Positions 1-6,679 of a stretch of DNA of 17,900 bases are shown one piece after another. How positions within the stretch are numbered: position 1 is the first letter of the stretch; every line of letters begins with the position of its first letter. Source of the stretch: Candidatus Saccharibacteria bacterium UBA6575 (GTDB lineage: Bacteria > Patescibacteriota > Saccharimonadia > Saccharimonadales > Saccharimonadaceae); assembly GCA_002434005.1 (NCBI GenBank), contig DJJF01000022.1, positions 1 to 17,900 of the forward strand. The letters are read 5' to 3'. A program made the translations under genes and the position numbers. The notes under the pieces are model-generated. The model ran no database searches, was not told the DNA's origin, and saw only the letters and a program-made list of their open reading frames with translations.

Positions 1-3
1 AAT

Positions 4-291
4 ATGAACGATAAACATGTTCAGACAGCGACCGTGTTCAAAAGTCTGGCTGATGATACTCGGCTCTCCATTGTGCGCAAGCTCGCAGAAGATAAGTGCG
101 AACTAAAAAGCGGCGATATTATTAGCAGGTGCGCTGAATTTCATAAATTATCACAGCCAACGATGAGTCATCACTTTAGCAAGTTGGTAGCTGCTGGTGT
201 GTTGATCGAGCGTAAAGTTGGCGTAGAAAAGCATTACGAATTGAATATAGAATTACTAAACGAAACCGGTATAAGCCCGGATAAGCTATAG
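4..291 (+). CDS. ArsR-family winged-helix transcriptional regulator
   Basis: This 95-residue protein has the compact winged-helix fold of ArsR-type regulators. An N-terminal stretch containing ADDTRLSIVRKL matches the usual 'LaDptRl.Il..L' opening helix. It is followed by a recognition helix around SQPTMSHHFSKL (about residues 50-61) and a beta-wing ending near VEKHYELN. The CxC or other thiolate clusters of metal-sensing members are absent; the two Cys (about residues 32 and 43) are far apart, so the signal could be redox or an unknown ligand. It lies 12 bases upstream of the flavin oxidoreductase, on the same strand, and is probably the repressor of that operon (inference). The ATG lies at the window edge, so its ribosome site or promoter cannot be judged and a longer N-terminus is not excluded. 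Confidence 0.85.
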   Translation: MNDKHVQTATVFKSLADDTRLSIVRKLAEDKCELKSGDIISRCAEFHKLSQPTMSHHFSKLVAAGVLIERKVGVEKHYELNIELLNETGISPDKL

Positions 292-303
292 GTAACATTA
301 GAC

Positions 304-1356
304 ATGGCGAAAAAGGTAGACAATCAATATTTTTTTGGGCTGGACTCGTTCGGTGACTTAGCGACAAAAGATAATGGAGAGCTAACTACGTATGCCGAGG
401 CTTTACGCTTAGTAGTTGATGAGGCGATACTAGCCGATACGCTAGGTGTCGATTCGATCGCACTTGGTGAACACCACCGTGAAGAATACGCCATATCGAG
501 CCCCGAAATGGTACTGGCTGGAATTGCGACAAAGACAACGAATATCAAACTCGCCAGCGGTGTGACTGTACTTAGTTCCGATGATCCGGTACGTGTGTTT
601 GAGCGCTTTGCGACACTCGACGGGATATCGAACGGCCGAGCACAGGTGATATTGGGCCGTGGATCGTTTACGGAATCGTTCCCGCTATTCGGCTACGACA
701 TGCAAGATTACGAACTACTATTTGAAGAAAAGATCGAACTATTTCACAAACTACTCAAAGAAAAGCCGGTTACATGGGAAGGCAAGACGCGTGCAGCGCT
801 AGATAACGCGGATGTATTTCCGAAGACAGAAAACGGCCTGCATACGTATGTCGGCGTGGGTGGTTCGCCAAATTCTATCGTGCGCGCAGCTGCATACGGA
901 TTCCCGGTCGTGCTTGCTATTATCGGCGGAAACCCAGATAGGTTTAAGCCATACGTAGAGCTATATCAACGTGCTGCGAAGGAGTTCGGTAACGAAGCGC
1001 ACCCAGTTGGGATGCATTCGCCTGGGTATATTGCAGACACAGACGAACAGGCCGTTGAAGAAGCGTTTCCACTTTTCAAAGAAGCTATGGATAAAGTAGG
1101 CAAGACCCGCGGATGGCAGCCTATGACCAAACAGCACTTCATGAACGAAGTAAAGTTCGGCTCTATGTACATTGGTTCTTCGGAAACGGTCGCAAAAAAG
1201 ATTGCGCGTTCGATGAGCCGGCTAGGAGTAAACCGATTTGACCTTGTTTACGGATTTGGACCGGTAAAAGCCAGCGCACGCAGACATATGATCGAACTAT
1301 ATGGCAAGGAAGTGATTCCACGCGTACGCGAACTACTAACTGAAGACGCGAAATAA
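304..1356 (+). CDS. LLM-class flavin-dependent oxidoreductase (luciferase-like monooxygenase)
   Basis: The 350-residue protein has the TIM-barrel features of bacterial luciferase-like flavoenzymes. GEHH is at residues 55-58, followed by a SSPEMVLAGIA segment. The long block from TNIKLASG through DDPVRVFERFATLDGISNGRA to LGRGSFTESFPLFG (about residues 79-130) is typical of the Atu2307/SP_0267 subgroup of the LLM family. These enzymes bind FMN (some relatives bind F420) and oxidise or reduce small organic substrates; the substrate here is unknown. The gene follows the ArsR regulator by 12 bases, and its TAA stop overlaps the ATG of the F420-reductase-like gene by one base, so regulator, oxidoreductase and reductase form one operon. 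No clear ribosome site precedes the ATG. The close resemblance to actinobacterial and Firmicute proteins suggests transfer, but that is inference. Family assignment is confident; cofactor and substrate are not. Confidence 0.88.
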   Translation: MAKKVDNQYFFGLDSFGDLATKDNGELTTYAEALRLVVDEAILADTLGVDSIALGEHHREEYAISSPEMVLAGIATKTTNIKLASGVTVLSSDDPVRVFERFATLDGISNGRAQVILGRGSFTESFPLFGYDMQDYELLFEEKIELFHKLLKEKPVTWEGKTRAALDNADVFPKTENGLHTYVGVGGSPNSIVRAAAYGFPVVLAIIGGNPDRFKPYVELYQRAAKEFGNEAHPVGMHSPGYIADTDEQAVEEAFPLFKEAMDKVGKTRGWQPMTKQHFMNEVKFGSMYIGSSETVAKKIARSMSRLGVNRFDLVYGFGPVKASARRHMIELYGKEVIPRVRELLTEDAK

Positions 1357-1994
1357 TGAGTGATGTTAAGACGATAGGTATAGTTGGTGCCGGAAAACTT
1401 GGCATTACACTGGCGCGCGTTGCACGGCACTACGGTTTTAATGTGAATATTGCGGGTTCGGGTAACGCGAGCAAGATCGCGCTGACAGCTGAAGTATTAG
1501 CGCCAGGTGCAGTAGCGATGAGTAGCGAAGATGTTGCCAAGCATTCTGATGTAGTTATTCTGGCATTACCACTAGGTAAGTTCCGTATGTTACCTAAAGA
1601 AGCGCTTGCAGGAAAGTTGGTTGTAGATGCTATGAACTATTGGTGGGAAGTGGACGGCAGCCGCGATGATATTCTGCCAAGCGAGCAGCCCTCAAGTGCG
1701 GCCGTGCAGGAGTTTTTGCCTATTTCGCATGTGGTTAAAGCTTTCAACCACATTGGATACCATGATTTATTTGATGAACATAAATTGCGCGGTGATCCAG
1801 AAAGAAAGGCTATGGCAATAGCCGGAGATAGAGACGATGATCTTAAGACGATATCTAAGTTGGTTGATCAACTAGGATTTGACCCACTTGTGATAGGCGG
1901 TTTATTAGATAGTAATCGTTTGGAGCCGGGGATGAATACTTTCGGTGCCAATACAACTATTGAGGGGCTAAGAGAGCTGCTGGATCAGCAATAA
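1356..1994 (+). CDS. NADPH:F420 reductase-like NAD(P)-binding oxidoreductase
   Basis: The protein has 212 residues with an N-terminal Rossmann motif, GIVGAGKLG at residues 8-16, a DVVILALPLGKF strand and the diagnostic stretch LVVDAMNYWWEVDG (about residues 88-101). VVKAFNHIGYHDL and the C-terminal LEPGMNTFGAN also match the F420-dependent NADP reductase/Fno-like family (PF03807). Family members transfer hydride between NAD(P)H and a deazaflavin, but many bacterial homologs have no proven F420 link. The basic residues that often grip the NADP phosphate after the second strand are not obvious here (AGSGNASK). Its start overlaps the stop of the luciferase-like gene by one base, suggesting translational coupling and a redox-partner role. 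Whether the organism makes F420 cannot be seen from this window. It ends flush against the convergent 81-residue gene with no terminator. Confidence 0.8.
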   Translation: MSDVKTIGIVGAGKLGITLARVARHYGFNVNIAGSGNASKIALTAEVLAPGAVAMSSEDVAKHSDVVILALPLGKFRMLPKEALAGKLVVDAMNYWWEVDGSRDDILPSEQPSSAAVQEFLPISHVVKAFNHIGYHDLFDEHKLRGDPERKAMAIAGDRDDDLKTISKLVDQLGFDPLVIGGLLDSNRLEPGMNTFGANTTIEGLRELLDQQ

Positions 1995-2240
1995 TCAAGA
2001 AGCAGTTGCTAAGGATTCTTGAGCTGCAGCGAGTATGCCGAGCATACGTGTACATTCATCCGTTTTTGTTCCGTCGAGCTCTTTCGCTTCGGTTGCATCA
2101 GTGATTGCCTGCTCGATCTGCTCAGGCCTTACATCGCGTCCAACTAGAAGTCCCGAGCATGTCGCTTCTGCGGCAATCTCGTGCACGAATGCATGAGCGG
2201 GCGGTAAATATCCAAGGTGTCCTTCTTTTGTGCATGTCAT
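1995..2240 (-). CDS. hypothetical protein, 81 residues
   Basis: I do not recognise this family. The protein is soluble and mildly acidic, begins MTCTKEGHLGYLPPAH, and contains EQIEQAITDATEAKELDGTK and a predicted helical C-terminus. A longer version starting at 2306 is open, but the start at 2240 is preferred. AAGGAG (2248-2253) sits 7 bases upstream of this ATG, and a TATAGT -10 box (2266-2271) with TTGTAT (2288-2293) 16 bases further out lies inside the would-be extension. Two of its three cysteines are near the N-terminus (Cys3 and Cys29), so metal or redox binding is possible but unproven. It is convergent with the redox operon and touches its stop codon. Confidence 0.65.
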   Translation of the reverse strand: MTCTKEGHLGYLPPAHAFVHEIAAEATCSGLLVGRDVRPEQIEQAITDATEAKELDGTKTDECTRMLGILAAAQESLATAS

Positions 2241-2247
2241 ATCGATT

Positions 2248-2293
2248 CTCCTTATGGCAAAGCTGACTATACGCCGACATTCAAAAAATACAA
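2248..2293 (-). promoter_or_regulatory. promoter and ribosome binding site of the 81-residue gene
   Basis: On the minus strand TTGTAT (2288-2293), a 16-base spacer and TATAGT (2266-2271) form a plausible sigma-70-type promoter. AAGGAG (2248-2253) lies 7 bases before the ATG at 2240. The -35 match is weak; the -10 and ribosome site are good. Confidence 0.5.
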
Positions 2294-2369
2294 GCACTAG
2301 CGACAAGCCTTAGCCAACGGGCGTAAAATAGGTATGTACCTTGCCAATACAATGAATGGCGGTGAAGCT

Positions 2370-2612
2370 ATGGCATCGGACAAGCACGTACCCAAGCACC
2401 GGTACTCACAGACACTCGATGGCCGAGTGGTCGCGTACTTCCATGGCGCCATGAGATGGAATCGTCAACCCGGCGACAAATTGACCCTATGGCAGCGAAC
2501 GACAATCGTTGGTGTAACGATCACTATAGTCCTTGTGATCGCCATCCTGACTGTCGTGTTCGCAAGCTTCATGGCAGTCACGCTAGAGGGCTATCCGGCC
2601 CGAAGCCGCTGA
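2370..2612 (+). CDS. small single-span membrane protein, 80 residues
   Basis: This is a hypothetical protein with no recognised family. A hydrophilic, basic N-terminus (MASDKHVPKHRYSQTLDG) is followed by a membrane-proximal WNRQPGDKLTLWQR segment. One strong membrane span, about residues 44-68 (TIVGVTITIVLVIAILTVVF), and a short basic tail complete it. ATGs at 2334 and 2352 are also open. The start at 2370 is preferred because GGTGA (2361-2365) precedes it, and because a TAAAAT -10-like box (2324-2329) ends only 4 bases before 2334, too close for that start. A positive C-terminus (YPARSR) suggests an outward N-terminus or an internal anchor, but topology is uncertain. A hairpin follows the gene. 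Confidence 0.55.
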   Translation: MASDKHVPKHRYSQTLDGRVVAYFHGAMRWNRQPGDKLTLWQRTTIVGVTITIVLVIAILTVVFASFMAVTLEGYPARSR

Positions 2613-2631
2613 GCCCCAAGGCAAGGACGCT

Positions 2632-2660
2632 GGGAGGCTGCTTAAGAAAGCAAGCCTCCC
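2632..2660. terminator. hairpin between convergent genes, possible bidirectional terminator
   Basis: GGGAGGCTGCTT pairs with AAGCAAGCCTCCC with one bulged A and a loop of about 4-5 bases. It lies between the stops of the convergent genes ending at 2612 and 2676. There is no T-run on either side, so it may stop transcription weakly or protect 3' ends rather than act as a classic intrinsic terminator. Confidence 0.55.
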
Positions 2661-2675
2661 AATTCCATGCATATG

Positions 2676-3005
2676 TTATGTATTGAGTTTGGGTTCTGTA
2701 GAATCATTCTGCGCAATAACACGATTCGGTTCAGATACGGGTGTACGCTCCTGCGTAGAGGCATCCCCTCTCAACTGTTCCTTTATTTCGACTAGATCTT
2801 TACGTATATCGAGCACGGCTGACTGAACTTTCCATTTTCGAACGATACCAACTACGTAGAACACGAAGAATAATACGCCCAGAACGTTCAATATGATAAA
2901 GCTAGCTATCATCATTGTTACTAATGATTCAGGAATCAGGCTTGTCTGAGAGTTTCCAAGTAACGATTGCAGCGTAGTTGGGTCGAGTTGCGTAGAGTCT
3001 TCCAT
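2676..3005 (-). CDS. single-span membrane protein of unknown function, 109 residues
   Basis: I do not recognise the family. The N-terminus (MEDSTQLDPTTLQSLLG) is polar. It is followed by a single long hydrophobic span at about residues 27-54 (LVTMMIASFIILNVLGVLFF and onward). A basic stop-transfer segment (VRKWKVQ) and a charged helix (LDIRKDLVEIKEQL, possibly a short coiled coil) lead to a disordered Ser/Thr/Pro/Glu-rich tail. This architecture suggests an outside N-terminus, one span and a cytoplasmic helix. An extended -10, TGcTATACT (hexamer 3012-3017), ends 6 bases before the ATG with no ribosome site, so the mRNA is probably leaderless. It is divergent from the 276-residue gene. Confidence 0.7.
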   Translation of the reverse strand: MEDSTQLDPTTLQSLLGNSQTSLIPESLVTMMIASFIILNVLGVLFFVFYVVGIVRKWKVQSAVLDIRKDLVEIKEQLRGDASTQERTPVSEPNRVIAQNDSTEPKLNT

Positions 3006-3011
3006 GGAATA

Positions 3012-3080
3012 AGTATAGCAAGATGCTCATGCTATAGTAATAAAATATTTATGGATTATGCGCAACGACAGACGTATAAT
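3012..3080. promoter_or_regulatory. divergent promoter region with -10 boxes abutting both start codons
   Basis: On the minus strand TATACT (3012-3017, as TGcTATACT) is 6 bases from the ATG at 3005. On the plus strand TATAGT (3033-3038, also TGc-extended) precedes the ATG at 3051 by 12 bases. TATAAT (3075-3080) precedes the ATG at 3087 by 6 bases. The -35 boxes are not convincing. Confidence 0.6.
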
Positions 3081-3086
3081 AAGGTA

Positions 3087-3917
3087 ATGACTAGACAACA
3101 CAGACGAACCATCCCACGATCAGAGTTTCATTTACCCGTAGCGCAGATGTCCGAAGGCCTGAGTTATGTTCCCGAGCGTACTCCAGATGAAGATATGGCG
3201 GCTTTGTATGAGGACGGTCCTGCGGGAATCAGGATTACTAAAGACCAGAAGTTTGGTAATGCTGCGATGCTATATACCTATGATTGGGCCGTGCGAGAAG
3301 GTACCGAAGAGGACCAGCGCACCGCAGCTAGGCTCGTTTCTTATGTAGGCTTCGGAACTTCCTATTATTTGTATGCCGAGCGCTATGTAGAAGATGTAAT
3401 GTATCGTAAGCCGCCATTGGCAGAGGGTATCGACCGGGCGACGGGGTGGCCTACGACATTAGAGAAATTGAACACACAAGTTCTTACTGGCTTGGCAGCG
3501 GCCGCAGGGCTAGCGATGCAAATTGAACATGAGCTGTTAGAGCAGCGACCCGATGAAGACCAGAATATCTTACTTGGAGCTATTATGGCGCACACTGCTC
3601 TTATTGCTGCGGCTGTCGCAGAGAAAGTAGACAAGGCTTCGGGTGGTCCAATAGCTATTCAGAATAGTGCGTACATGGCTGGAACGAAAACCTATCTTGA
3701 AATGCATCAGTTGAGTGGAAATATCGAGGCGCTCATTACATCTGCTCAGTTTGCGAATCCATATTCGCCGCTGATGGTTAACTTGAATACTAAAAACAAA
3801 CGTCTTAAGACGAAGAAGAATCAAGATGAGCCGGATCTGCCATTGATTACGAACCCTGTACTAAACAGGCTTAAATTAAACATTGCGGGGGTCATTGCGA
3901 GTGAGTCGCGACCATAG
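3087..3917 (+). CDS. hypothetical protein, 276 residues
   Basis: I cannot assign this soluble-looking protein to a family. It has a basic, polar N-terminus (MTRQHRRTIPRSEFH) and a middle rich in Tyr/Ala helices (LVSYVGFGTSYYLYAERY). Alanine-rich helical stretches follow (LTGLAAAAGLAMQIEHELLE and GAIMAHTALIAAAVAEKVDK), then a Lys-rich segment near the C-terminus. The alanine-rich helices are too interrupted by charges to be clear membrane spans. Starts at 2967, 3051 and 3087 are open. The ATG at 3087 is chosen because TATAAT ends 6 bases before it, matching the leaderless pattern of neighbouring genes; 3051 (288 residues) is the main alternative. Its 3' end overlaps the methyltransferase start by 17 bases, so the two are likely cotranscribed. 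Confidence 0.7.
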   Translation: MTRQHRRTIPRSEFHLPVAQMSEGLSYVPERTPDEDMAALYEDGPAGIRITKDQKFGNAAMLYTYDWAVREGTEEDQRTAARLVSYVGFGTSYYLYAERYVEDVMYRKPPLAEGIDRATGWPTTLEKLNTQVLTGLAAAAGLAMQIEHELLEQRPDEDQNILLGAIMAHTALIAAAVAEKVDKASGGPIAIQNSAYMAGTKTYLEMHQLSGNIEALITSAQFANPYSPLMVNLNTKNKRLKTKKNQDEPDLPLITNPVLNRLKLNIAGVIASESRP

Positions 3918-4629
3918 ATATTCGCAGCATTTCCTGCGTAGTCCAAAACTTGTCGCTGAGCTAATCGGTCATTCGAACATTCGTAAAAACGACACAGTCT
4001 ATGACCTTGGTGCCGGTAGCGGTGTGATTGCCAGCGTACTAGCGAATAAGGCGAAGAAAGTAATCGCGGTAGAGAATGAGCCCGAAGCACTAAAGAAGTT
4101 GCGCTACAACCTAGGAAATATCCTGAATGTTGATATCAAAGAACAAGACATTCTAGCGATGCCGATTCCTGAAGGTCGCTATAAGATATTCAGTAATATC
4201 CCGTTCAGTGAGAGTGCAGCAATCGTTCGAAAGTTCACCGAAGCCGACAATCCACCAATCGCGATGTACTTGATAGTACAAAAACAGTTCGCTCGTAAGT
4301 TGGTGCCGAGCGATCAGCATTTCACTGCGCAGCTTGGTGCGCAGATTGGGCCGATGTTCTCAGCTAAGATCCGCAAGCCGCTGCGTAAAACCGACTTCAC
4401 GCCACCGCCGAATGTCGACACTGCGCTGCTGGAAATCAAGCTACGCGAAGAACCAATGATAGCCGCGAACAAGATGATAGATTACAGAAATTTCGTTGAG
4501 CGCTGCTTCGCTGAACAGAAATTTTTCGCTAGACAACCACGCGAAAAGCTAGGAATATCAAGCGAAAAAATTCCTTCTCAGCTGACAAATGAGCAGTGGG
4601 TGAAACTGTTTAGGTCAGTCGCACACTGA
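3901..4629 (+). CDS. rRNA adenine N6-methyltransferase family protein, Erm-like
   Basis: This 242-residue S-adenosylmethionine methyltransferase belongs to the Erm/KsgA superfamily. It shows the N-terminal YSQHFLRSP segment, motif I VYDLGAGSG (residues 33-41), the acidic VIAVENE (E58), the catalytic motif IV SNIPFSES (N98-IPF, about 98-102), and the late DFTPPPNVDTALL motif. The NIPF rather than NLPY motif, the short C-terminal domain and the ending EQWVKLFRSV resemble Erm 23S rRNA A2058 enzymes more than KsgA, which normally carries a longer C-terminal domain with an RRKTLRNNL-like helix. KsgA function cannot be excluded without a tree. The GTG at 3901 is preferred; TTG codons at 3883 and 3895 are alternatives. 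A GGGGG run lies about 10 bases upstream. It overlaps the preceding gene and its 3' end overlaps the convergent yaaA by 20 bases. Confidence 0.82.
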   Translation: MSRDHRYSQHFLRSPKLVAELIGHSNIRKNDTVYDLGAGSGVIASVLANKAKKVIAVENEPEALKKLRYNLGNILNVDIKEQDILAMPIPEGRYKIFSNIPFSESAAIVRKFTEADNPPIAMYLIVQKQFARKLVPSDQHFTAQLGAQIGPMFSAKIRKPLRKTDFTPPPNVDTALLEIKLREEPMIAANKMIDYRNFVERCFAEQKFFARQPREKLGISSEKIPSQLTNEQWVKLFRSVAH

Positions 4630-5392
4630 GTCCGATACCACCGAATTCTGTGCATATAAATACGGGTTCGGATTCAGTGCTGAGCGATTCGCTATACACA
4701 TAATTAAGATCATTAAATTTTTTAAGACTATCAGTATTTTCAACCCGATTCTGTATCAGCCATCGTGCGAACGCGCCACGTGCAACTTTGGCATGTACAG
4801 TTACAAACATAGGTTCGCCGGTCTTGGGACTTACGGTTAAAAATTTCGGTGCAATAACTTTACTATCAATGTAGGGAAGCACGGCTTTAGTGTACTCAAC
4901 CGCTGAAAGGTTTATGATGTCATTTGTTGCCGGAATCAACTTTGCAATCGAATTGCCCCAAAAATCATAGAGGCTCTTATGCCTCGTATTGGGCAGCTTA
5001 TATCCCATCTCGAGTCGATACGGATGAATCGAATCAAGTGCGCGTAGACCACCGTATAGTCCCGATAGAATAAGTAGGTGATCATTCGCGTATGCTCGAT
5101 CTTCATTGCTAAACGTTTGCACTTGCAAACCACTATAGATGTCGCCCAGAAACGCGTCGACAGCTGGTCGCTGCTTAGATTTTTTATCGGTCCAATTTTC
5201 TAGGAGTATCTTTGTTTGATCAGCCTTAGTTTTAGAAATCTGCATACATTTCACGAGTTCGCTTGCAGGTAGCGTTGCTAGGTACTTCGAAAGTTCTATA
5301 GCTTGCTCTAGTAAAACGGGAGCCTGGTAAGGCTCATCGTGTGTACCGGGCATTCGCATGGTTTTTGAAGAATGTAGCAGAATAGTGAACAT
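4610..5392 (-). CDS. yaaA: YaaA-family (UPF0246) peroxide-stress protein
   Basis: The protein has 260 residues and aligns through its length with Escherichia coli YaaA, which limits intracellular free iron and DNA damage under peroxide stress. Shared landmarks are the N-terminal MFTILLHSSKTM (family: LIxxSPAKTx), AFLGDIYSGLQ, LSGLYGGLRALDSIHPYRLEMG, LYDFWGN, INLSAVEY and VHAKVARGAFARWLIQNR. The start at 5392 gives the family-standard N-terminus; a longer reading upstream lies inside the FKBP gene and is not supported. It begins 4 bases after the FKBP stop with no ribosome site, so it is probably translationally coupled. It is the last gene of the DUF4342-FKBP-YaaA operon and overlaps the convergent methyltransferase by 20 bases. 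Confidence 0.92.
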   Translation of the reverse strand: MFTILLHSSKTMRMPGTHDEPYQAPVLLEQAIELSKYLATLPASELVKCMQISKTKADQTKILLENWTDKKSKQRPAVDAFLGDIYSGLQVQTFSNEDRAYANDHLLILSGLYGGLRALDSIHPYRLEMGYKLPNTRHKSLYDFWGNSIAKLIPATNDIINLSAVEYTKAVLPYIDSKVIAPKFLTVSPKTGEPMFVTVHAKVARGAFARWLIQNRVENTDSLKKFNDLNYVYSESLSTESEPVFICTEFGGIGLSVRLT

Positions 5393-5396
5393 GTCA

Positions 5397-5771
5397 CTAA
5401 GCGATCGCAACAAGTTCGATATCGAACACCAAATCACTATTTGGAGGTATGTTCGCAGCCGCACGCACAGAGCCATATGCCATGGCTGATGGAATGACAA
5501 GCCGACGCGTGCCGCCAACTTTCATGCCAGGCACGCCAACGGTCCAGCCCTGGATAACTTGATCTAGCCCAAATGTAATCGCTTCACCAAAATCGTGGCT
5601 ACTTTGAAAGACTGTACCGTCCTTGCAGAGTGCTCCGGTGTAATGTGCAGTTATTTTGGCACCTTCAGGTACGGTATCACCTGTGCCTTCAATGGTGTCG
5701 ATGACTTGCAGCTCTGTTACATTGTCAATCGGATCAAAATCCTGCAGCTTCGTGCCCTCTAATCGTGCCAT
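5397..5771 (-). CDS. FKBP-type peptidyl-prolyl cis-trans isomerase
   Basis: This is a 124-residue, single-domain FKBP without a signal peptide, so it is probably cytoplasmic. Family landmarks are GAKITAHYTGALCKDGTVFQSS (binding-pocket Tyr and Asp-containing strands), VIQGWTVGVPGMKVGGTRRL, the IPSAMAYGS loop and the C-terminal IPPNSDLVFDIELV. FKBPs catalyse proline isomerisation during protein folding. GAGGAG lies 5 bases upstream of the ATG, and the start overlaps the DUF4342 stop by one base (TAATG arrangement). It sits in the middle of a three-gene operon with YaaA downstream, consistent with a general stress and folding role. Confidence 0.95.
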   Translation of the reverse strand: MARLEGTKLQDFDPIDNVTELQVIDTIEGTGDTVPEGAKITAHYTGALCKDGTVFQSSHDFGEAITFGLDQVIQGWTVGVPGMKVGGTRRLVIPSAMAYGSVRAAANIPPNSDLVFDIELVAIA

Positions 5772-6025
5772 TATTTCTCCTCATTTCGTTCAACAATAAT
5801 GCTGCATTCAGTTACGAGTGCCGCGATAGCACCAACGGCAGCCAGCACTGGTGCGATGACGATGCCGACTACGCCAGCAGTTAATGGAATCTCGATCATG
5901 GTCTTGCCATCCTTATCTTTGATGATAAGACGACGGGCGTTACCTTCACGTATAATTTCCTTAACCTTGCCAAGCAGCTCCTCGCCGTTTACTTTGAATT
6001 CTTCTCTTCGTGAATCTCCACTCAT
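5771..6025 (-). CDS. DUF4342-domain protein, 84 residues
   Basis: The protein matches the small DUF4342 family over its whole length. A charged N-terminus with EEFKVNGEELLGKVKEII is followed by EGNARRLIIKDKDGKTMIEIPLT and a hydrophobic hairpin-like segment, TAGVVGIVIAPVLAAVGAIA. A short C-terminus, TECSIIVER, ends it. Function is unknown; the hydrophobic glycine-rich segment suggests membrane association. A TATAAT -10 box (6033-6038) lies 7 bases upstream of the ATG with no ribosome site, indicating a leaderless mRNA for the operon. It shares a one-base overlap with the FKBP gene. Confidence 0.85.
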   Translation of the reverse strand: MSGDSRREEFKVNGEELLGKVKEIIREGNARRLIIKDKDGKTMIEIPLTAGVVGIVIAPVLAAVGAIAALVTECSIIVERNEEK

Positions 6026-6032
6026 ACTATCT

Positions 6033-6053
6033 ATTATACGGCAGCGCTATACT
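6033..6053. promoter_or_regulatory. divergent leaderless-type promoters for the DUF4342 operon and the DNA glycosylase
   Basis: On the minus strand TATAAT (6033-6038) ends 7 bases before the ATG at 6025. On the plus strand GCTATACT (6046-6053) ends 9 bases before the ATG at 6063. The two -10 boxes are only 9 bases apart, so their -35 regions fall over each other or inside the opposing gene, which may make the two promoters compete. Confidence 0.65.
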
Positions 6054-6062
6054 TTATAGAGC

Positions 6063-6629
6063 ATGGACCGGACAATACTCGAACAACTAGATGCCGCCGC
6101 AGCTGCGAAGCGTCTGCTTGGGTGTGAACTTGTACGTACATTCGGTAGCAATGAAACTCGGGTTAAGATCGTGGAAACAGAGGCGTATCACCAGTCGGAT
6201 GCAGCGAGCCATAGTTATTCCGGGAGGACTCAGCGGACTGAAGTAATGTTCGGTCCGGCTGGATTTTTATATGTATATTTCACGTACGGTATGCACTATT
6301 GCTGCAATGTAGTTATTGGACCGGAAGGTGAGGGATCAGCTATTTTAATTAGAGCAGTCGAGCCGATTGAAGGCGAGGAGCTACTTCATAAAAACCGATC
6401 GAAGTTCGGCGTGGACTTAACGAATGGACCTGCAAAATTATGCCAAGCATTAGATATCGATAAGGCTATGAATGGACATGACCTTGCGAACGCACCCATA
6501 CAGCTGCTTCTGCACGAAGAACTCCCAGCAGGCGCCACTGTGCAGACGACGAGAATCGGAATATCCAAAGCCATCGATGTGCCTTGGCGGTTTTATATAA
6601 AAGACAATCCGTATGTCTCTAAGACATAA
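6063..6629 (+). CDS. DNA-3-methyladenine glycosylase, AAG/MPG family
   Basis: This 188-residue enzyme removes alkylated purines from DNA, starting base excision repair. The AAG family signature is clear: IVETEAY with E40 as the likely catalytic base activating water and Y42 as a stacking residue. DAASHSYSGRT (H50), RTEVMFGPAGFLYVYFTYGMHYCCNV, ILIRAVEPIEG and the product-site TNGPAKLCQAL follow. The C-terminus ends with RIGISKAIDVPWRFYIKDNPYVS, the conserved domain end. Length is normal for bacterial members. GCTATACT ends 9 bases before the ATG without a ribosome site, so translation is probably leaderless. A strong hairpin follows the stop. Confidence 0.95.
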   Translation: MDRTILEQLDAAAAAKRLLGCELVRTFGSNETRVKIVETEAYHQSDAASHSYSGRTQRTEVMFGPAGFLYVYFTYGMHYCCNVVIGPEGEGSAILIRAVEPIEGEELLHKNRSKFGVDLTNGPAKLCQALDIDKAMNGHDLANAPIQLLLHEELPAGATVQTTRIGISKAIDVPWRFYIKDNPYVSKT

Positions 6630-6630
6630 G

Positions 6631-6664
6631 AAACACCTCAGGCAGGGTAGGGCCTGAGGTGTTT
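6631..6664. terminator. hairpin terminator between convergent genes
   Basis: A perfect 13-base inverted repeat, AAACACCTCAGGC (6631-6643) and GCCTGAGGTGTTT (6652-6664), encloses an 8-base loop. The A/T ends provide short T-runs on both strands. It sits between the glycosylase stop (6629) and the stop of the CHAP gene (6680), so it can serve both transcripts. Confidence 0.85.
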
Positions 6665-6679
6665 GAAGGCACCAACAGA

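Noticed and set aside
5393..5518. An extended N-terminus for YaaA
   Set aside because: The extension lies inside the FKBP gene and does not resemble the family, whereas the ATG at 5392 gives the standard YaaA start.
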